64,000 nucleotides of DNA from Stratiolaelaps scimitus (lineage: Eukaryota; Arthropoda; Arachnida; Mesostigmata; Laelapidae): the NCBI GenBank assembly GCA_019614645.1, contig JABWDB010000005.1, forward strand, positions 11,502,001 through 11,566,000. Direction: 5' to 3'. Below, one piece after another: positions 9,358 to 21,480 of the stretch. Numbering within the stretch: position 1 is the stretch's first letter; every line of letters begins with the position of its first letter. The notes beneath the pieces were generated by a model. It did no database searches, was not told where the DNA came from, and was given only the letters and a program-made list of their open reading frames with translations. Position numbers and translations under genes: made by a program.

Positions 9358-12300
9358 GCGCGTGGTCTGCGCGGAACGCGCCTGCGTCCGCGTTGCAACG
9401 GCCGCCGCCCCTGCGGGGGCCTAACACTGCAGGCCGTCGACACGTCCAGATGGACGACGATGTAACAGCATCATGAGAGCAAACACAGGCGGACAGGCTG
9501 CCAGCCAACAACACCTATGAGAAATGAACGTGACGACAACTGAACTCGAGTCGGCGCTATCGGCGTTGGCAAGACGTCGGGATGTGTCCACGGTTCATTC
9601 TCGACGTCGGTCGTTCGCCATTCGCGGGCCGGGGGCCGGGTTGACCTCCAAATCGACTCTGTCTCCACCGTCGCCGACACCGCCGCCGCCTCCTCCTGAG
9701 TCAAACGCGCTCGCGCAAGGCAAACGCAAGACGGGACGACGCCGCCGCCTGGACGCCACGTAAAAACTAAGCAGGGTATTGAGGCATCACATTTTGCCTA
9801 TCCGTGCAGAGCGGATGGTCGCTGGGTCCATCGATAAGTTGGTTGATTGTAGCGGAGTTTCAGCTAAATAGCTGAAATGTTGAAGAAGAGAAAAGCGAAA
9901 CCGAAAGTGAGACAACAAGTGAAAACTAATTATTATTAATTAGTTAGTGATAATTATAATTACGAATTATTATTGCTCCATCGGCAATCACCGTTGCATT
10001 TGTGCAGTACCATAATAGGGAAACAAGTTAATCGTGGAATGGGAATTTTCCATTTCACATCGGTGCGGGGAGGAGCAGCAGTGACAGACAGAGGGGTGGA
10101 TACAGCTGTATTTTGATCAGTCGACCGAGCGACCTGCGAACCCATGTACGTCAGAGTTAACCACCCACTCGGTTGGGAAAGGGTCGACGACAATCTGTAC
10201 GTCAAGCATCCGAATATCGGACGCATACAGCCCGCCAGCCAAGGTGAACGCTGACAGCATCTTTCACTCTGCTGGCATTTAGATAGCGGGGAAACAAAGG
10301 TGCCCTAGAGAGTGTCCACAAAGCTCTCGTTCTCTGTTCCTGTCTATGGTAGGCGAGTCAAGTGTTCGCTCATAAAAAAAAACACGTCTTTTTGCCTGCT
10401 GTTAAATATGGACGTGTATGAAACGCAATGTAAAAAGCGTCCGGAGGGCTCGATCCCCGGAACGAAATACATCTTGTAGGAACGCAAATACTGCAGGAAC
10501 GTCGAGTGGCAAAATTATCGAACTGTTTGTAGTATTCACGCTCAGTTTGGCCTACTGAAGGGAAGTGTTGGTCTTTGGATCCCCGTCTGCCAAGCTCATT
10601 TCAACAATTAAGAAGCACGCATCTTAACAAGGCATCCTTAGATGCCCAATGAATTTAACGAGTCCTTCGAGCCGGCCAAGCAAAAAAGACCCTTTTCTCA
10701 GAACAGTGAGGTATTCTACGGTTAGAGCTGTGCCACTGAGGAATATGTGCTGCTGAGCCGCGTAAATGATTTTTATAGCAAGACGAGAGTCGCTTGAAAA
10801 GCACTGTATACTGTCCCCGTTAAAATGCCTTCATGGTTTTTTTCTTTGTAATACAATAACAAGGGAAATCTATAGAGAATGAATCAAAATAAGTAATAAA
10901 TACTTAAGCCCCACGCCCCTGCATTCGTCACCACAGGTTCGACGCCCCGATCAAGGTCCACCAACAATAATTCAGCAGAGATTTAACCAGGCGAACACCT
11001 GACGGTGGCATTGACGCTTGACAGGGGACACGTATCCCATTATTGGAATTGCATGCTCCTCTATCAGTTCAAATAACCGCATCTCCAAAAAGCAGACACG
11101 ACATTGTCACCGCTGTTTAACAGTAGATCCGATACTATTTCGAGCGCTATCTGTGATATTTTTTTAAATATATTGTAATATTATCATGCAATATTGTTAC
11201 ACACTTTGTCTCATATATGAAACAATACAATGAAATGATCACTGTTGGCATAATTGCTTCGCTTCGGCTTCGCCGCATATTCTCCGCGAACTTTTTCTCT
11301 CGGCCACAGACTATAAATGAACTCGGTCCCAATCAGACAGTGGAACGGGGCGGCTCACACATTAGTTAGTTGGGCCAACCGTTTGTTTGTCCAGCATTAT
11401 TTCTGAGCAAATGCTACATTTTCAATATCCCTCATAAACAGCGCTAACTCTTTGCAATTTGAACCTGTTATACGTATTAGTCGTTATTTTTGAGGCCCAA
11501 ATCGTTCCCGCCTTTATGCGAATCACTCGGGTCTGGTGGGGGTCCCCTCGGCGGCTTTGGGGGGAAATGGTGGCGTCTCGCATCGAACGGTTGCCAGGAC
11601 GACCACGCTCCTCCCACACCCCTGAGTCAGATCACTGAGCTGTTCGCGACGGCGAATCGGTTTACTGCAGTCGCGCGGCCCCGGTCGTTCCTGCACTGTG
11701 GCGTCAATTACCATCAAGTAAATCCGGTTCGTTCGACGATTGGCTTTTCGATTGCTTAGCTTCGTTAGTGAACGCAAAAGAAGGCGAATGCATTTAAAGT
11801 GTCTACATACATACAAGTGCCTAAAAATCCTCCACCTCGTGGACAGACTGCGCAAGGCACTCGCTTGTTAGAGATTCGACAGCAGGATATGGTTTGTTAC
11901 CTTGGCCGATTTTCTTTGTACTAGGTCCGTTGATAGGATGATGTTGCATCGTACAGGAAGGGTACAATTACAACGCTTGTAATTGCTTTCAATGCAATGC
12001 CTACAGAAACGTTTGTGAACTTCGATGCAATTCAGTATTATGATACATTACCGATATGCAGCTTATGTCACCATGTCCAAGGAACAACATCTTATGTAAG
12101 GAACGACACATTATCTAGTCTAGCCTGCTTCGTTTACCTTATCCATTTATTCACCATTAGACAAGTGCTTCCTCATGGCACGCATTTGTCGGCGTCGACC
12201 CTTGCTACCAGCTCGTAAGCAGCATTCTCATCGTGTTCCGATGTCTTGACGGTCCAGCTAACGACGACACAGATGAAAAATGCACGCTCTGAAACTATTA

Positions 12301-12470
12301 GCAAGTGAGGAATAATGTTTTCCCTCAAATGTTACAGATACAAGTATCCCTTCAATCCAAACTGTTGTTTATAGGATGTACGTATTCGTGTAAAGAATTA
12401 CTTTCCATGCTACCGAGCCATTGGTGTGACAGCAGATCTCACAGAGTGGCTGGCCTTGAGACGACACGTG

Positions 12471-12524
12471 TATCCCAAGACCCTTAGCTAGAAAATTTAA
12501 ACATCTATCCCAAGACCCTTAGCT
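12471..12524 (+). repeat. 19 bp direct repeat pair
   Basis: TATCCCAAGACCCTTAGCT at 12471-12489 and exactly again at 12506-12524, separated by 16 bp of A/T-rich sequence. Confidence 0.9.
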
Positions 12525-14311
12525 TCGCCCGAGATTGCAAAAATGAGAACAAACATTGGAGTGGAAAATCGATCACCCTTTTCACTATGCAAACCTAGCC
12601 GGGTCTACTATGTAAACGCCATCGGAAGTACGCTTCGGGAGTCTGGCTGCTACGATATATCTACCGCCTCAGACGACAAACAGTGCCGATCGCGCCATTT
12701 GGCTGTATCGAGCTTACGTGACACTCTCAATGAATTATGGACATCAATATAACGCGCATCGTGCATATTATTGTTTCTACAGAGAGTCCTTGTCGTCGTC
12801 GTCATCTGTCGCCTGCATAATCGCCAGTCGGAGCAATGGAGCATATACCAGATCTGAGTGAAATCCAAAATGACAACCTAGCAAGACAGGTTGCCGATGC
12901 TCCATCGGTCTCGATATCTCGTTTGTAAGTCATTCCCAATTTAACTCTGACACATAAGGTTCGATTGCGGTTTGTACAAAAACACTATTCGTGGTATCGC
13001 GTGAAATCTCTGCTGTGACCACTCGGAATGTTTGAACATTCGATACCGGGAAGCACCGTAACCATCCATAGGCAGTCAGCCTAGATATCGAATGAAGAAA
13101 CCGCGGAGTCGTTGTCACGTTGATCCGAACACTTTTGATTGACCAGCAACGAGTCTCGATCTCTATCTAGCGAGTTTCTCGACGCGATCTATATCCTCTG
13201 TGTACATGATTCTTTATCTTTATCAGAAACAGAGAAGATATCATTACATCAGCTGAATCGCACTATAAAATATAGTCAAATAACAGCCCATCGAGAAGTA
13301 GACAATTAGCCGATTGCGGGTGTGTTCAAGAGAGATTTTTGAGATCTTTCCGGCAAAGGATTTCAGAAAATTCCCTCATCACGCAACACCACGCCTTACG
13401 TCAAAACGAGACGTTCCGTTTAATGTTAATACGTTTGTCTCTACGTGTGGCTGTTTCCCAGCATGCGATCTTCGCTGGAATCGGAGGGGGAAGCTCGCGC
13501 AATTGAAAAGAAAGTCATTTCGGCGGTGAGTACCGGTACGCAGAGGTCATGTGGGAATTATATTTGCTAAAATAGGTACCACTCTTTATCATAAGAATAA
13601 TGTGAAAGGTGCATTTTTTCTTAAAAACAATGAACATATTCGTTAAGCCGCAAGTACCCTCTAGCTGCGTAGTACAAGGATATGTAAGGGCATAGCCGCC
13701 CATTCCATCATTGGGTGCATGACCTCTTCAGACTTTCTGTAGAAATTTTCATTGAAGAGATGGATTCTCCCCCCACCATCGTCATTCCCTGATGATTTAA
13801 ATGCTACTCGGGATCCGTTTGAATGTCAGAGAAATGAAATCCTTGAGCAGGGAATGCGACGAGACGATTTCGTCCTTTGCAACGAGTTGCTTTTGCCGTA
13901 TTTGCTACGACCTTGCTCCGGTGCGCCTGTCTACCCTTGCGTAGACTCAAGGCGACGATGCCGGCACACTATGAGTTCCCCCTGCACTCGTTCGCTTCCG
14001 TCGGTAGCGGTGGTCGGCTATGACTCCGCACCGCCTACCTGTCTTCGTGCTTTGCTCTCGCTTGAAGTGAATCTGTTTTCCTGTCGCCTAAAACAGAAGC
14101 ACTTGGCCGCAGGAGCAGCAACAGCAGCCATATAACAACAGCACCGTGAGGCCGCAAGAGACGCGGCAAGCAGGCACGCAGCTAGACAGGCTGACGGGAA
14201 AAGCGTCGTAGAAACAGCAGTTCATCGAGAAGGAAGACGACGATGACGAGGCCATACGAGGGGCAGGGATATTTGATTCCATCGAGATCGAATCGGCCGC
14301 GGCGTCAGGCC

Positions 14312-14356
14312 AAGGAAGGAAGGAGGGAGGGAGGGAGGGAGGAACGAACGAACGAA
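14312..14356 (+). repeat. GGAA/GGGA/CGAA tetranucleotide tract
   Basis: Purine-rich tetranucleotide tract: GGAAGGAAGGAGGGAGGGAG, continuing into repeated CGAA units. Confidence 0.85.
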
Positions 14357-15210
14357 AGAAATAAGGGAGTTCTGTCGGCCGCCAGTCAACGAACTTTTTC
14401 TCTCTTTCTCCATCAACGTCCCAATCCATTCTATTTCTACGCTCGGTATTGGCTCTCCGAGCGCACATCATAATAACAGTAGCAGCGGCGGCGGCGGCAT
14501 CAGCAGAGCTAGCAACTACCGTCCAGCACAGCGGCATCAGGCGATTGTTGGGCGTGGCGTTGGCCAACGAAGATCCGCAGAGGAGGACGAGGCAGCTTCC
14601 CCGACAACAGATAGACTAAAGAGCAGCCTCAGCAGCAACAAGAACAACAACAACGGCCACAGCTACCACCACTACTGTAGGACGCTAGCAACGTGAACAT
14701 CAACGGATACTCTACAATAACATCGAGGAAAACGATGAGCGTCATCGTTTCACGATCTTGCTGCTGCGGCGGCGGCGGCGGTGGTGGTCATGTTTTTTTG
14801 CTAAACACTATGTCGTCTGGTTGGCACATCGCCGCGTTCAGACACCACAGCAAATCCATAGCGTAAATCGCATCTCCCCTTTTTATAAGAGTGTTCATCA
14901 GCGGTTTACTCGTAACCAGCTCGTGAGCATGAAAGGCCGTCCCCTACCAGCGGTAACGGTGTAGAATTCTGTTGATGGTACTGGCCTACGGGCACGCCAC
15001 TGCCGTTCTGACCACTGATATTATATTATAGGATGAAACGAAGCAAAGCAGAGGAAAAGGCGAGAGAGAGAGAGAACATCTGTCCTTCCATTCGTCCCGT
15101 TGGCTTCTGTAGATCCTCTCGACTCGCTCGAAGACCTGCTCCACGGCTGTTCTAGCCCAGATACACGAAGGGCTGAGTGCTTGGTACATAAGAGTCAGAC
15201 ATAGAGACAA

Positions 15211-15216
<6 letters not shown>

Positions 15217-15244
<28 letters not shown>
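15217..15244. repeat. (TA)n microsatellite followed by GA run
   Basis: 28 bp of TA repeats, then a short GAGAGAGAGAG run. Confidence 0.9.
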
Positions 15245-15247
<3 letters not shown>

Positions 15248-16656
15248 TGAGAGAGAGAGCTGAAACCGTAGTCGCAGGCAAATGTGCACCGGCCGCGATA
15301 CAATGGTACAGCCGGCTACGGACGGGCCTGTACAAGCAATGGCGATGTGGCAAAGAACGAGAGGAAGTAACAATATTTAAAAAAAGTCAGAGGGAGCAAC
15401 AAAGGCGTCGACAGACAAAACAATCTGAGGGGACTGGCAACCTAAGGCAATGTAAGGGTGAACCCAGGAGGAGGAGGGGGAGGAGAGGTTCTGGCGCTAA
15501 CCGTTCTGGCACATCATGTCGCATCAACAAAACAGGCGGGAGGATTCTTTCCATGTGGCTTGGAAACGTTGGAGTGTGTTGGAGATCGTGACAGAGTTAG
15601 ACAGAGAGATTGGGTAGCTAGCAGAACAGATAAGATATGGGCAGATTAATAGATAAGACGACTGGATAGAGGATACGAAGCTAGCAGCGCCTGGAAGTGA
15701 AATAAAGGGTCACAGTAGGCCGCCGACGTTGATGAGAACAACGATTGGTGATAGACGATATAGTACTGATTGGCATCCCGGGCGCGGTACGAATGCTCAA
15801 CGACTAATCGAAGCGGAGAGATCCCCGTCATTGTGGTAAATGGAACAAAAATAGAAATGGCTATGGAATCAACCTGGTATGGGATCCGGGCATTTCTACC
15901 ACGGATCAGGCTTCGTTACATGATCTTGTCATAGTAAAAGCTTCGCCGTTGTTCGATAGTAGGATTTATTACTGCATGTCTATATGCATACATCTACATA
16001 ACGTTGTGTGTGCACGCACTTGGGTAGGTATAAATATATACGTAGTAATTAGCCATACTCTGGTGTATTTCTTTCGACTCTTCGCAGGCTGGCATGAACA
16101 TCGAGGCAGGCCTTTTGACTCGCTGTCTCGAAGGAGTGAATGCCCTGGCCGAAAACGATCGCCCATGGAACTACCAGAGCCTTCATCAAGTCATCAAATC
16201 CCATTTACATTCAGATTGAGTACGATTGTCATTTGAGACATTTAAAAGAAGAAATAATAAAACAAGAGCAAATGAATAAATTCGCTGCATAGGTCTCTAT
16301 AGACGTTTGTGCACAGGTTGAAGCAGTGTGGTGTCTTATAGGTATCTATCCTTCTACATGAATACCGCGCCTGTGCGCGCCCATTTATGAATAACCCACA
16401 TAACCGTTTCAAGGAGATTTTGACATTGGAACAATCGATAATTGAACAAAGTAACTGTGTCATTGTATTGTAACTAAGGCCTGCGACCGGCATAATTGTT
16501 AGACAGACATCACGACTCGAACTCGGACAGTTTGAATACATATGAAACGTACTGAGACGCTTGTTATTCAACAGCGAGTCATCCAATCAGCGTCCTCCCT
16601 CCCGCTCATCCTTCAATTGCGTCCAACCCAAATCAGAATTCACGTTCTTATTATTG

Positions 16657-16688
16657 CTGTTGTTGTTGTTGTTGTTGTTGTTGTTGTC
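16657..16688 (+). repeat. (TTG)n microsatellite
   Basis: About ten TTG/TGT units in a row. Seen directly. Confidence 0.92.
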
Positions 16689-19534
16689 GAAGGTGTCCAC
16701 TTTTGCCACAATTGCATCATTTATACGGGCGGGATCCTTCCGCATGCCATTTCTCTTGTCAGCGCTTCAGGAGGCGTGACACTCCTCTCCGAGCGTTTTC
16801 GGTTCCAAGAGTCTGTCTGTTAGTTAGTTAGTTAGCTAGCTACTTGGTCTATCCGCTGTATTTGGGGGAGGCAGATGATCTGTCTGAATTTGCCCATCAC
16901 ATAGCAGCAGCAGGAATTGACCGCTCGCATCGATCGACGCATAGATTACTCGGCTGGCCGGCACATGCGGATGTGTGTGGGAGGTTGTTGGGGTGTCGGT
17001 ACATGTCACTGAGGCTCACACAGATAGGGACATATTCTATATACACTAACGTTTGGTTGCTGCACTCATCAGAGTCAACGATGTGTGGGATCTGTGTTAT
17101 TTTTCGAGATGAGATGATATACTCGTGACATCATGCGTGGTCACGGTGAGGACAGCGGCAGGGAGACAGGTCAGGGTTTTCTGGGCTACAGCGGCAGTGG
17201 CTTCGGGGAATCTGACAACGGAGGGTATACGAATATCGAAGTATATGGCAAGTGACGTGAAATGAGCCATACACTACAATTGAATCCACCGGTAGATATC
17301 AATGTATGAGTGTTTGATGGATAATGATTTTTATATAAGGGTAATAGAGAACCGCTGGCCCCTTCGCGGCACCGGCAGACGAGGCAGGGTAGGGCTCTGA
17401 ATCTGAAAGAGACGCCCAGAGCTTCCCTCTGCTTTTTCTATATTGTACAAGGCATTCGCTTGTTGTACAATGCAAGTTGAGTCGAATTCAGAACGCTCGT
17501 CGAAGCCGATTGACATCGGCCGCTGTACTTGTTGCCTTGGCAGTGGTTCCCATAGCCCCTTATGGCCAACTGATTTGTACAAGCTACACAGGTCGTGCAG
17601 TTCTTGATGTTGTGTCTCCGCTCAGGGCAATCAAGTCCGCTATCGTCAGAACGTCTCATAAGCGAGATTCGATAGATGATAGCAAGTTTGCCAAGCCCAT
17701 GCCACCTCGTGGCATGGACTATTCACACAGACGACAACCATCGAGTTCCCGAATCTCGAATGTCTGTGTTTAATCCTCTAATAATCATATCCGAATGAAA
17801 ACAGTAGTAAACGTACTGCCTGGACCTGAGGCTTCGAGTCTCCTCCATTTGGTTCCCTAAAGCTTGCTGCGCATGAGCAATTAATATGTGTGTGTGTGTA
17901 AATGCTAATATCGTGCACACCTATGAAGAAGATGGAAGGCATCTGGCCGCGCCAATGCAATAATGTTCTTTGCCTTCTCTGGGCCGAAATTACAATCACT
18001 GATGATTCAACGTTCACACCTCTACCCAGAATTGCTCAGAAACACGTTCACCGGATTGCCGGACACAAAGTTTTCAGTCGATACCAACCGCCGCTGAAGG
18101 GCGTTGATATATTATCTGTATGTTCCACAAACGCAAACACGATTCGAAAGACAAAAAACAAAACTTGCCGTACCGCTGTTGATTGAACAGCATGCTATGA
18201 TTCTGACATATTGAATCACCAGAACACTACGGCAATTGACTAGGTGACGTGGTCAAAGCCCCTACGATTATCTGATATTCGTCACGGCCATGCTGTTGAT
18301 TAACTCCCGGTGAAATCATTGGCACACGTCTCGTGGCACTTGCAACGTGTAATATCTCAGAGTTATTCGAATGAAGGCGAAATAAAATTTCTACCATGTA
18401 AAGGCCAATTTGCATCGGAGAAGCGTCAGCCGTCACACGGGAAACGTTGTTTCACAGAAGTCCAACGATTTCGGTGGCAACCATTGCTGATATCTTCGAT
18501 GTCGCAGCATAATTTTTAGCAGAGCATAAAGTATAGGGCTCGACAGAGAGGCCTTTCGCGAGACTCCTTCGTTCGGCTAGCCCCGGTCGTCCATGGCCGT
18601 AATATCGAGGGCTGTTAAACACTGTTGCTTGCCAGCTACATGCAGTAGGTATTGTTAGCCGTGACCGCACAAAATCGGTTGAGTATAGCTTGTCATTAGT
18701 TCAATTAGGTTAGGTTAGCCCACCATGTAATTAGCCTTGTAAGACTTCCGTTGATCGACCATTCCACGTCGAAAGGGAGGTCGAGCGTCGTTACCCGATA
18801 GTCATCCTGTATCGATCATTATTACTTTTCCCGTTTGGGAGCTGTATAATTGTGTCAACGCGAACTACTGCGGTATTCATAGCACTGTGTGAAAATTTGA
18901 GAAATATTTAGTCTCTTAATGAAAAATTCTTAATCTCTATAAGAACGGAGGGCGGTCAGCGAAAACCCAATTCAATTTTCGGTGATGCTAAACCGATGCG
19001 AAATCACCTAAGCTCAAGCTGTTGCATGAGCGTCACGCTTATTCCTGCCGACCATCGAGGTTTGATTCGCCGAACGGTGGTTCGATAATACTGTCGTATT
19101 GTATAGCCACGAGAGTCAACGCCGGGTGGCGAGCATCGGCCATCTGCTGACGTTTGTGGCGAAAGCATATACACGATCAGGCGTCTATGCTGATCGCGAA
19201 TTGTTCGGCCCTTATAAACACACTCTATGATACGCAGTAGATCGATTTTCTCGTTAATGCCGATGGCCCTTGTGATGATAGTGAACTTAACGTGACAACT
19301 AATTTACTCTCATAGTACCGCTGTTCTGTACACGCAGCTTTAAGTGGCGTGTATCATTATGTATTACGAAAGTACGACTAGTGCGTCCTTGGTATACAAC
19401 CGATAGTTGGAAGTACCGCGTACATATAAATATTTGTTGTTTGCTAGGGCTGGAATTTAATTTATAATGGTTATATTTATCATATACATTTATTTCCATG
19501 TTATGACTCTTCTTTGATGGTTTATCGTCGGTTC

Positions 19535-19688
19535 GTCAGTGCGGTGGCGGTTGGACCGTGGCTAAGTGTCTGACTGTAAAAAGCCAGAGGCCACAGGTTC
19601 GACTCCCGCTTCGTAGTGATGACATATAATAGAACTTGTTAAGCATTGTAACAATTGTGGTTCCATTAGTAAACCAATAATGCTTTAG
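19535..19688 (+). mobile_element. tRNA-derived SINE, near-complete copy
   Basis: The head GTCAGTGCGGTGGCGGTTGG is followed by GACCGTGGCTAAGTG (degenerate A box) and CACAGGTTCGACTCC (B box). The tail has TGACATATAATAG, TTAAGCATTGTAACAATTG and AGTAAACCAATAATGCTTTA. The same order and tail occur on the minus strand at 47641-47780 and, truncated, at 7051-7132 and 30744-30786. RNA polymerase III promoter boxes plus a shared non-tRNA tail define a SINE. Confidence 0.82.
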
Positions 19689-20989
19689 CGTTATCTTTGC
19701 TTGCAAATACAAGATACAGAAATTGGAAACAAATCAGTTGATTAGCTTCGTGCAAGTCGATCCAATGCCTCGCTGGTAAGCTTTAGTGCGCAACGACCGT
19801 ATGAGGTAGAGTACATATTTCAGGGTTTTTTACCGGCGTATCTATCTATTCACCCGCGTCATTAGGAGAATCTGATGAACGCGCGCGCAGCGAGCTGCGG
19901 TCGGTAAGAGCTTCGTGAGAGATTTAATTATGCGTTGGTATATTAGTAACAGTAATAGTTCAAAAAGTTTGACATTCCACTGAAGGCATCGCCACTCAGA
20001 ACGACTCTGTGTGTTAACCTAATACATTTATATTTATTGTAGGTCGCTGACCACATAACATTTTTACGACCACTTCAGGCGGCCTTTTGCAGGGCTGATT
20101 TAACTGTCGAAGCTTTTTCCTGCAGCAATCATTCTGCTCATGATTCAACATCGTCGCAGTAATACCTTTCACAAACTCTACGTTGCCTGCGAGATGCCTA
20201 CTTATATTAGCAGTAACTAACTTTGACTATTCGATTGCAGCATTTTTATTTTTCTATTCTTGTGTGACAAATCTCGACGTCTCGATCTTAACCACGTTCC
20301 GTCGAAGAACCCATAAACTTTATCTAGCAATGATCTCGCGGCGTTTTGCCACGCGCCTATACAGTAAACAATGCATTCGTGGTTCAAGAAAAATTCTATA
20401 TAAACGATGCCTCTGATGATGTTCTGAAAAATCCTAACACCATACCAATGTGTACCTGTCGGTGAGTATATGCAAACACGATATTCAACCTCCAATAGCC
20501 TACCTTCCACACCTGGCCTCTCAAGATGATTTGGCGTGGTTCGGCTTAAGTCTAAATAACAATTGGGACGCTTGTGACTCCCCTCGAGCAATTTGTGCCC
20601 AGGCGTGTCCACGAAACACATCGCAGAACAGTCCATACTTGTTGAATTACTACGTCCCGCAAGCACTGGTCGACGTTCGTGCCAAATACGATGCCAGCTG
20701 CTTGCATGACAAAGAGGAATCTACCGAATATGCCCTAACCTAGTGTAGTAATGCCGTTACGCAACAATTTAACACAAAACATAGCATCTCTACTTGTGGT
20801 GTTCACATGATATAGGAAAATCATATGATCATCGATCATCATCGATATCCCCTTGTATAGATACCCCCTTTACCAGCTATAGCGCAAAGGTGTCAGGGTG
20901 CTCTGTTACGGTTCTTCGAGAGTGATCTATGCTAGCGAACGCACGCTGCGTTTTGTCTTATGTCATCCCAACAACCCCAGTAACTGGCT
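19689..20989. other. Intergenic DNA
   Basis: No supported gene. A 97-codon plus-strand frame at 20450-20743 starts ATG but shows no recognisable motif or splice context. It may belong to the decayed retroelement that follows. Confidence 0.4.
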
Positions 20990-21480
20990 TATCACGACGA
21001 GGGGCGATTCTGTTCCCGATACACTTCACTGCGTACACTTCATGTGCATAGATGACCTTTTCTAGGTAAAACTTCAGGACAACTCAATCGCTTATGCAGA
21101 CGACACCTATACCCTGTCAATACTGAGATGATCCAAAATATTCAAATAGACCTCTCAAAAATATATCACATATATATATATTCCGCGATAACAAAAAATC
21201 GCGCACCTTTGCCTTCACAACTAGACTTGCGTATTCCTTCAAATCTCCCATTCACCATACCTCCTCGTGCGCAGTTCAAAAAGGTGACAATTTTCACTCT
21301 AGCTGTTATTTTGCACAGATCGCTCTCTTGGATAGTGTGCCGGAGGCTCGCTTTTATCATCAATCCCATTTTGTCTAAGTTTAGCATAAACAATAGGCTC
21401 AGCCATTTCCTCCTAATACTATATCAAGCTGTTTTGGATCTCTAGTTCTGCTGTGGTGTCACAGTCCGGGCTCTCATTAC
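20990..21480 (+). pseudogene. Decayed non-LTR reverse transcriptase fragment
   Basis: In one frame the sequence reads ILFPIHFTAYTS, resembling the PxLFxxY block before the active site. About 80 bp on, in another frame, it reads SIAYADDTYTL, which matches the reverse transcriptase YADD catalytic core. Further downstream FKKVTIFTLAVILHRSLSW resembles the conserved FKYLGVxxDxxLxW region and LLILYQAVLDL the later LYRALV block. The order is right for a LINE polymerase, but frameshifts and stops break it. It is an old, non-functional relic. I cannot assign a clade. Confidence 0.6.

Larger units (their letters stand above)
9358..19534. other. LARGE 5' flank and intergenic DNA
   Basis: No gene supported. 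9360-9770 is GC-rich and could hold LARGE 5' UTR or promoter; a possible minus-strand splice acceptor (TTTCTCATAG) lies near 9513. 13900-15650 contains GC-rich, CAG/CGG-rich and purine-rich tracts on both strands with no ATG-initiated conserved frame. The remainder is unique AT-balanced sequence in which I recognise nothing. Confidence 0.4.

Noticed and set aside
10930..10960. B-box-like GGTTCGACGCCCC
   Set aside because: No A box at the right distance upstream and no SINE tail downstream.
13752..14567. Open frames on both strands in a GC-rich tract
   Set aside because: The plus frame starts with TTG and the minus frame is Ala/Ser low complexity; the pattern follows base composition.
18704..18718. 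TTAGGTTAGGTTAG, the arthropod telomere motif
   Set aside because: Fewer than three units; expected by chance in a window this size.
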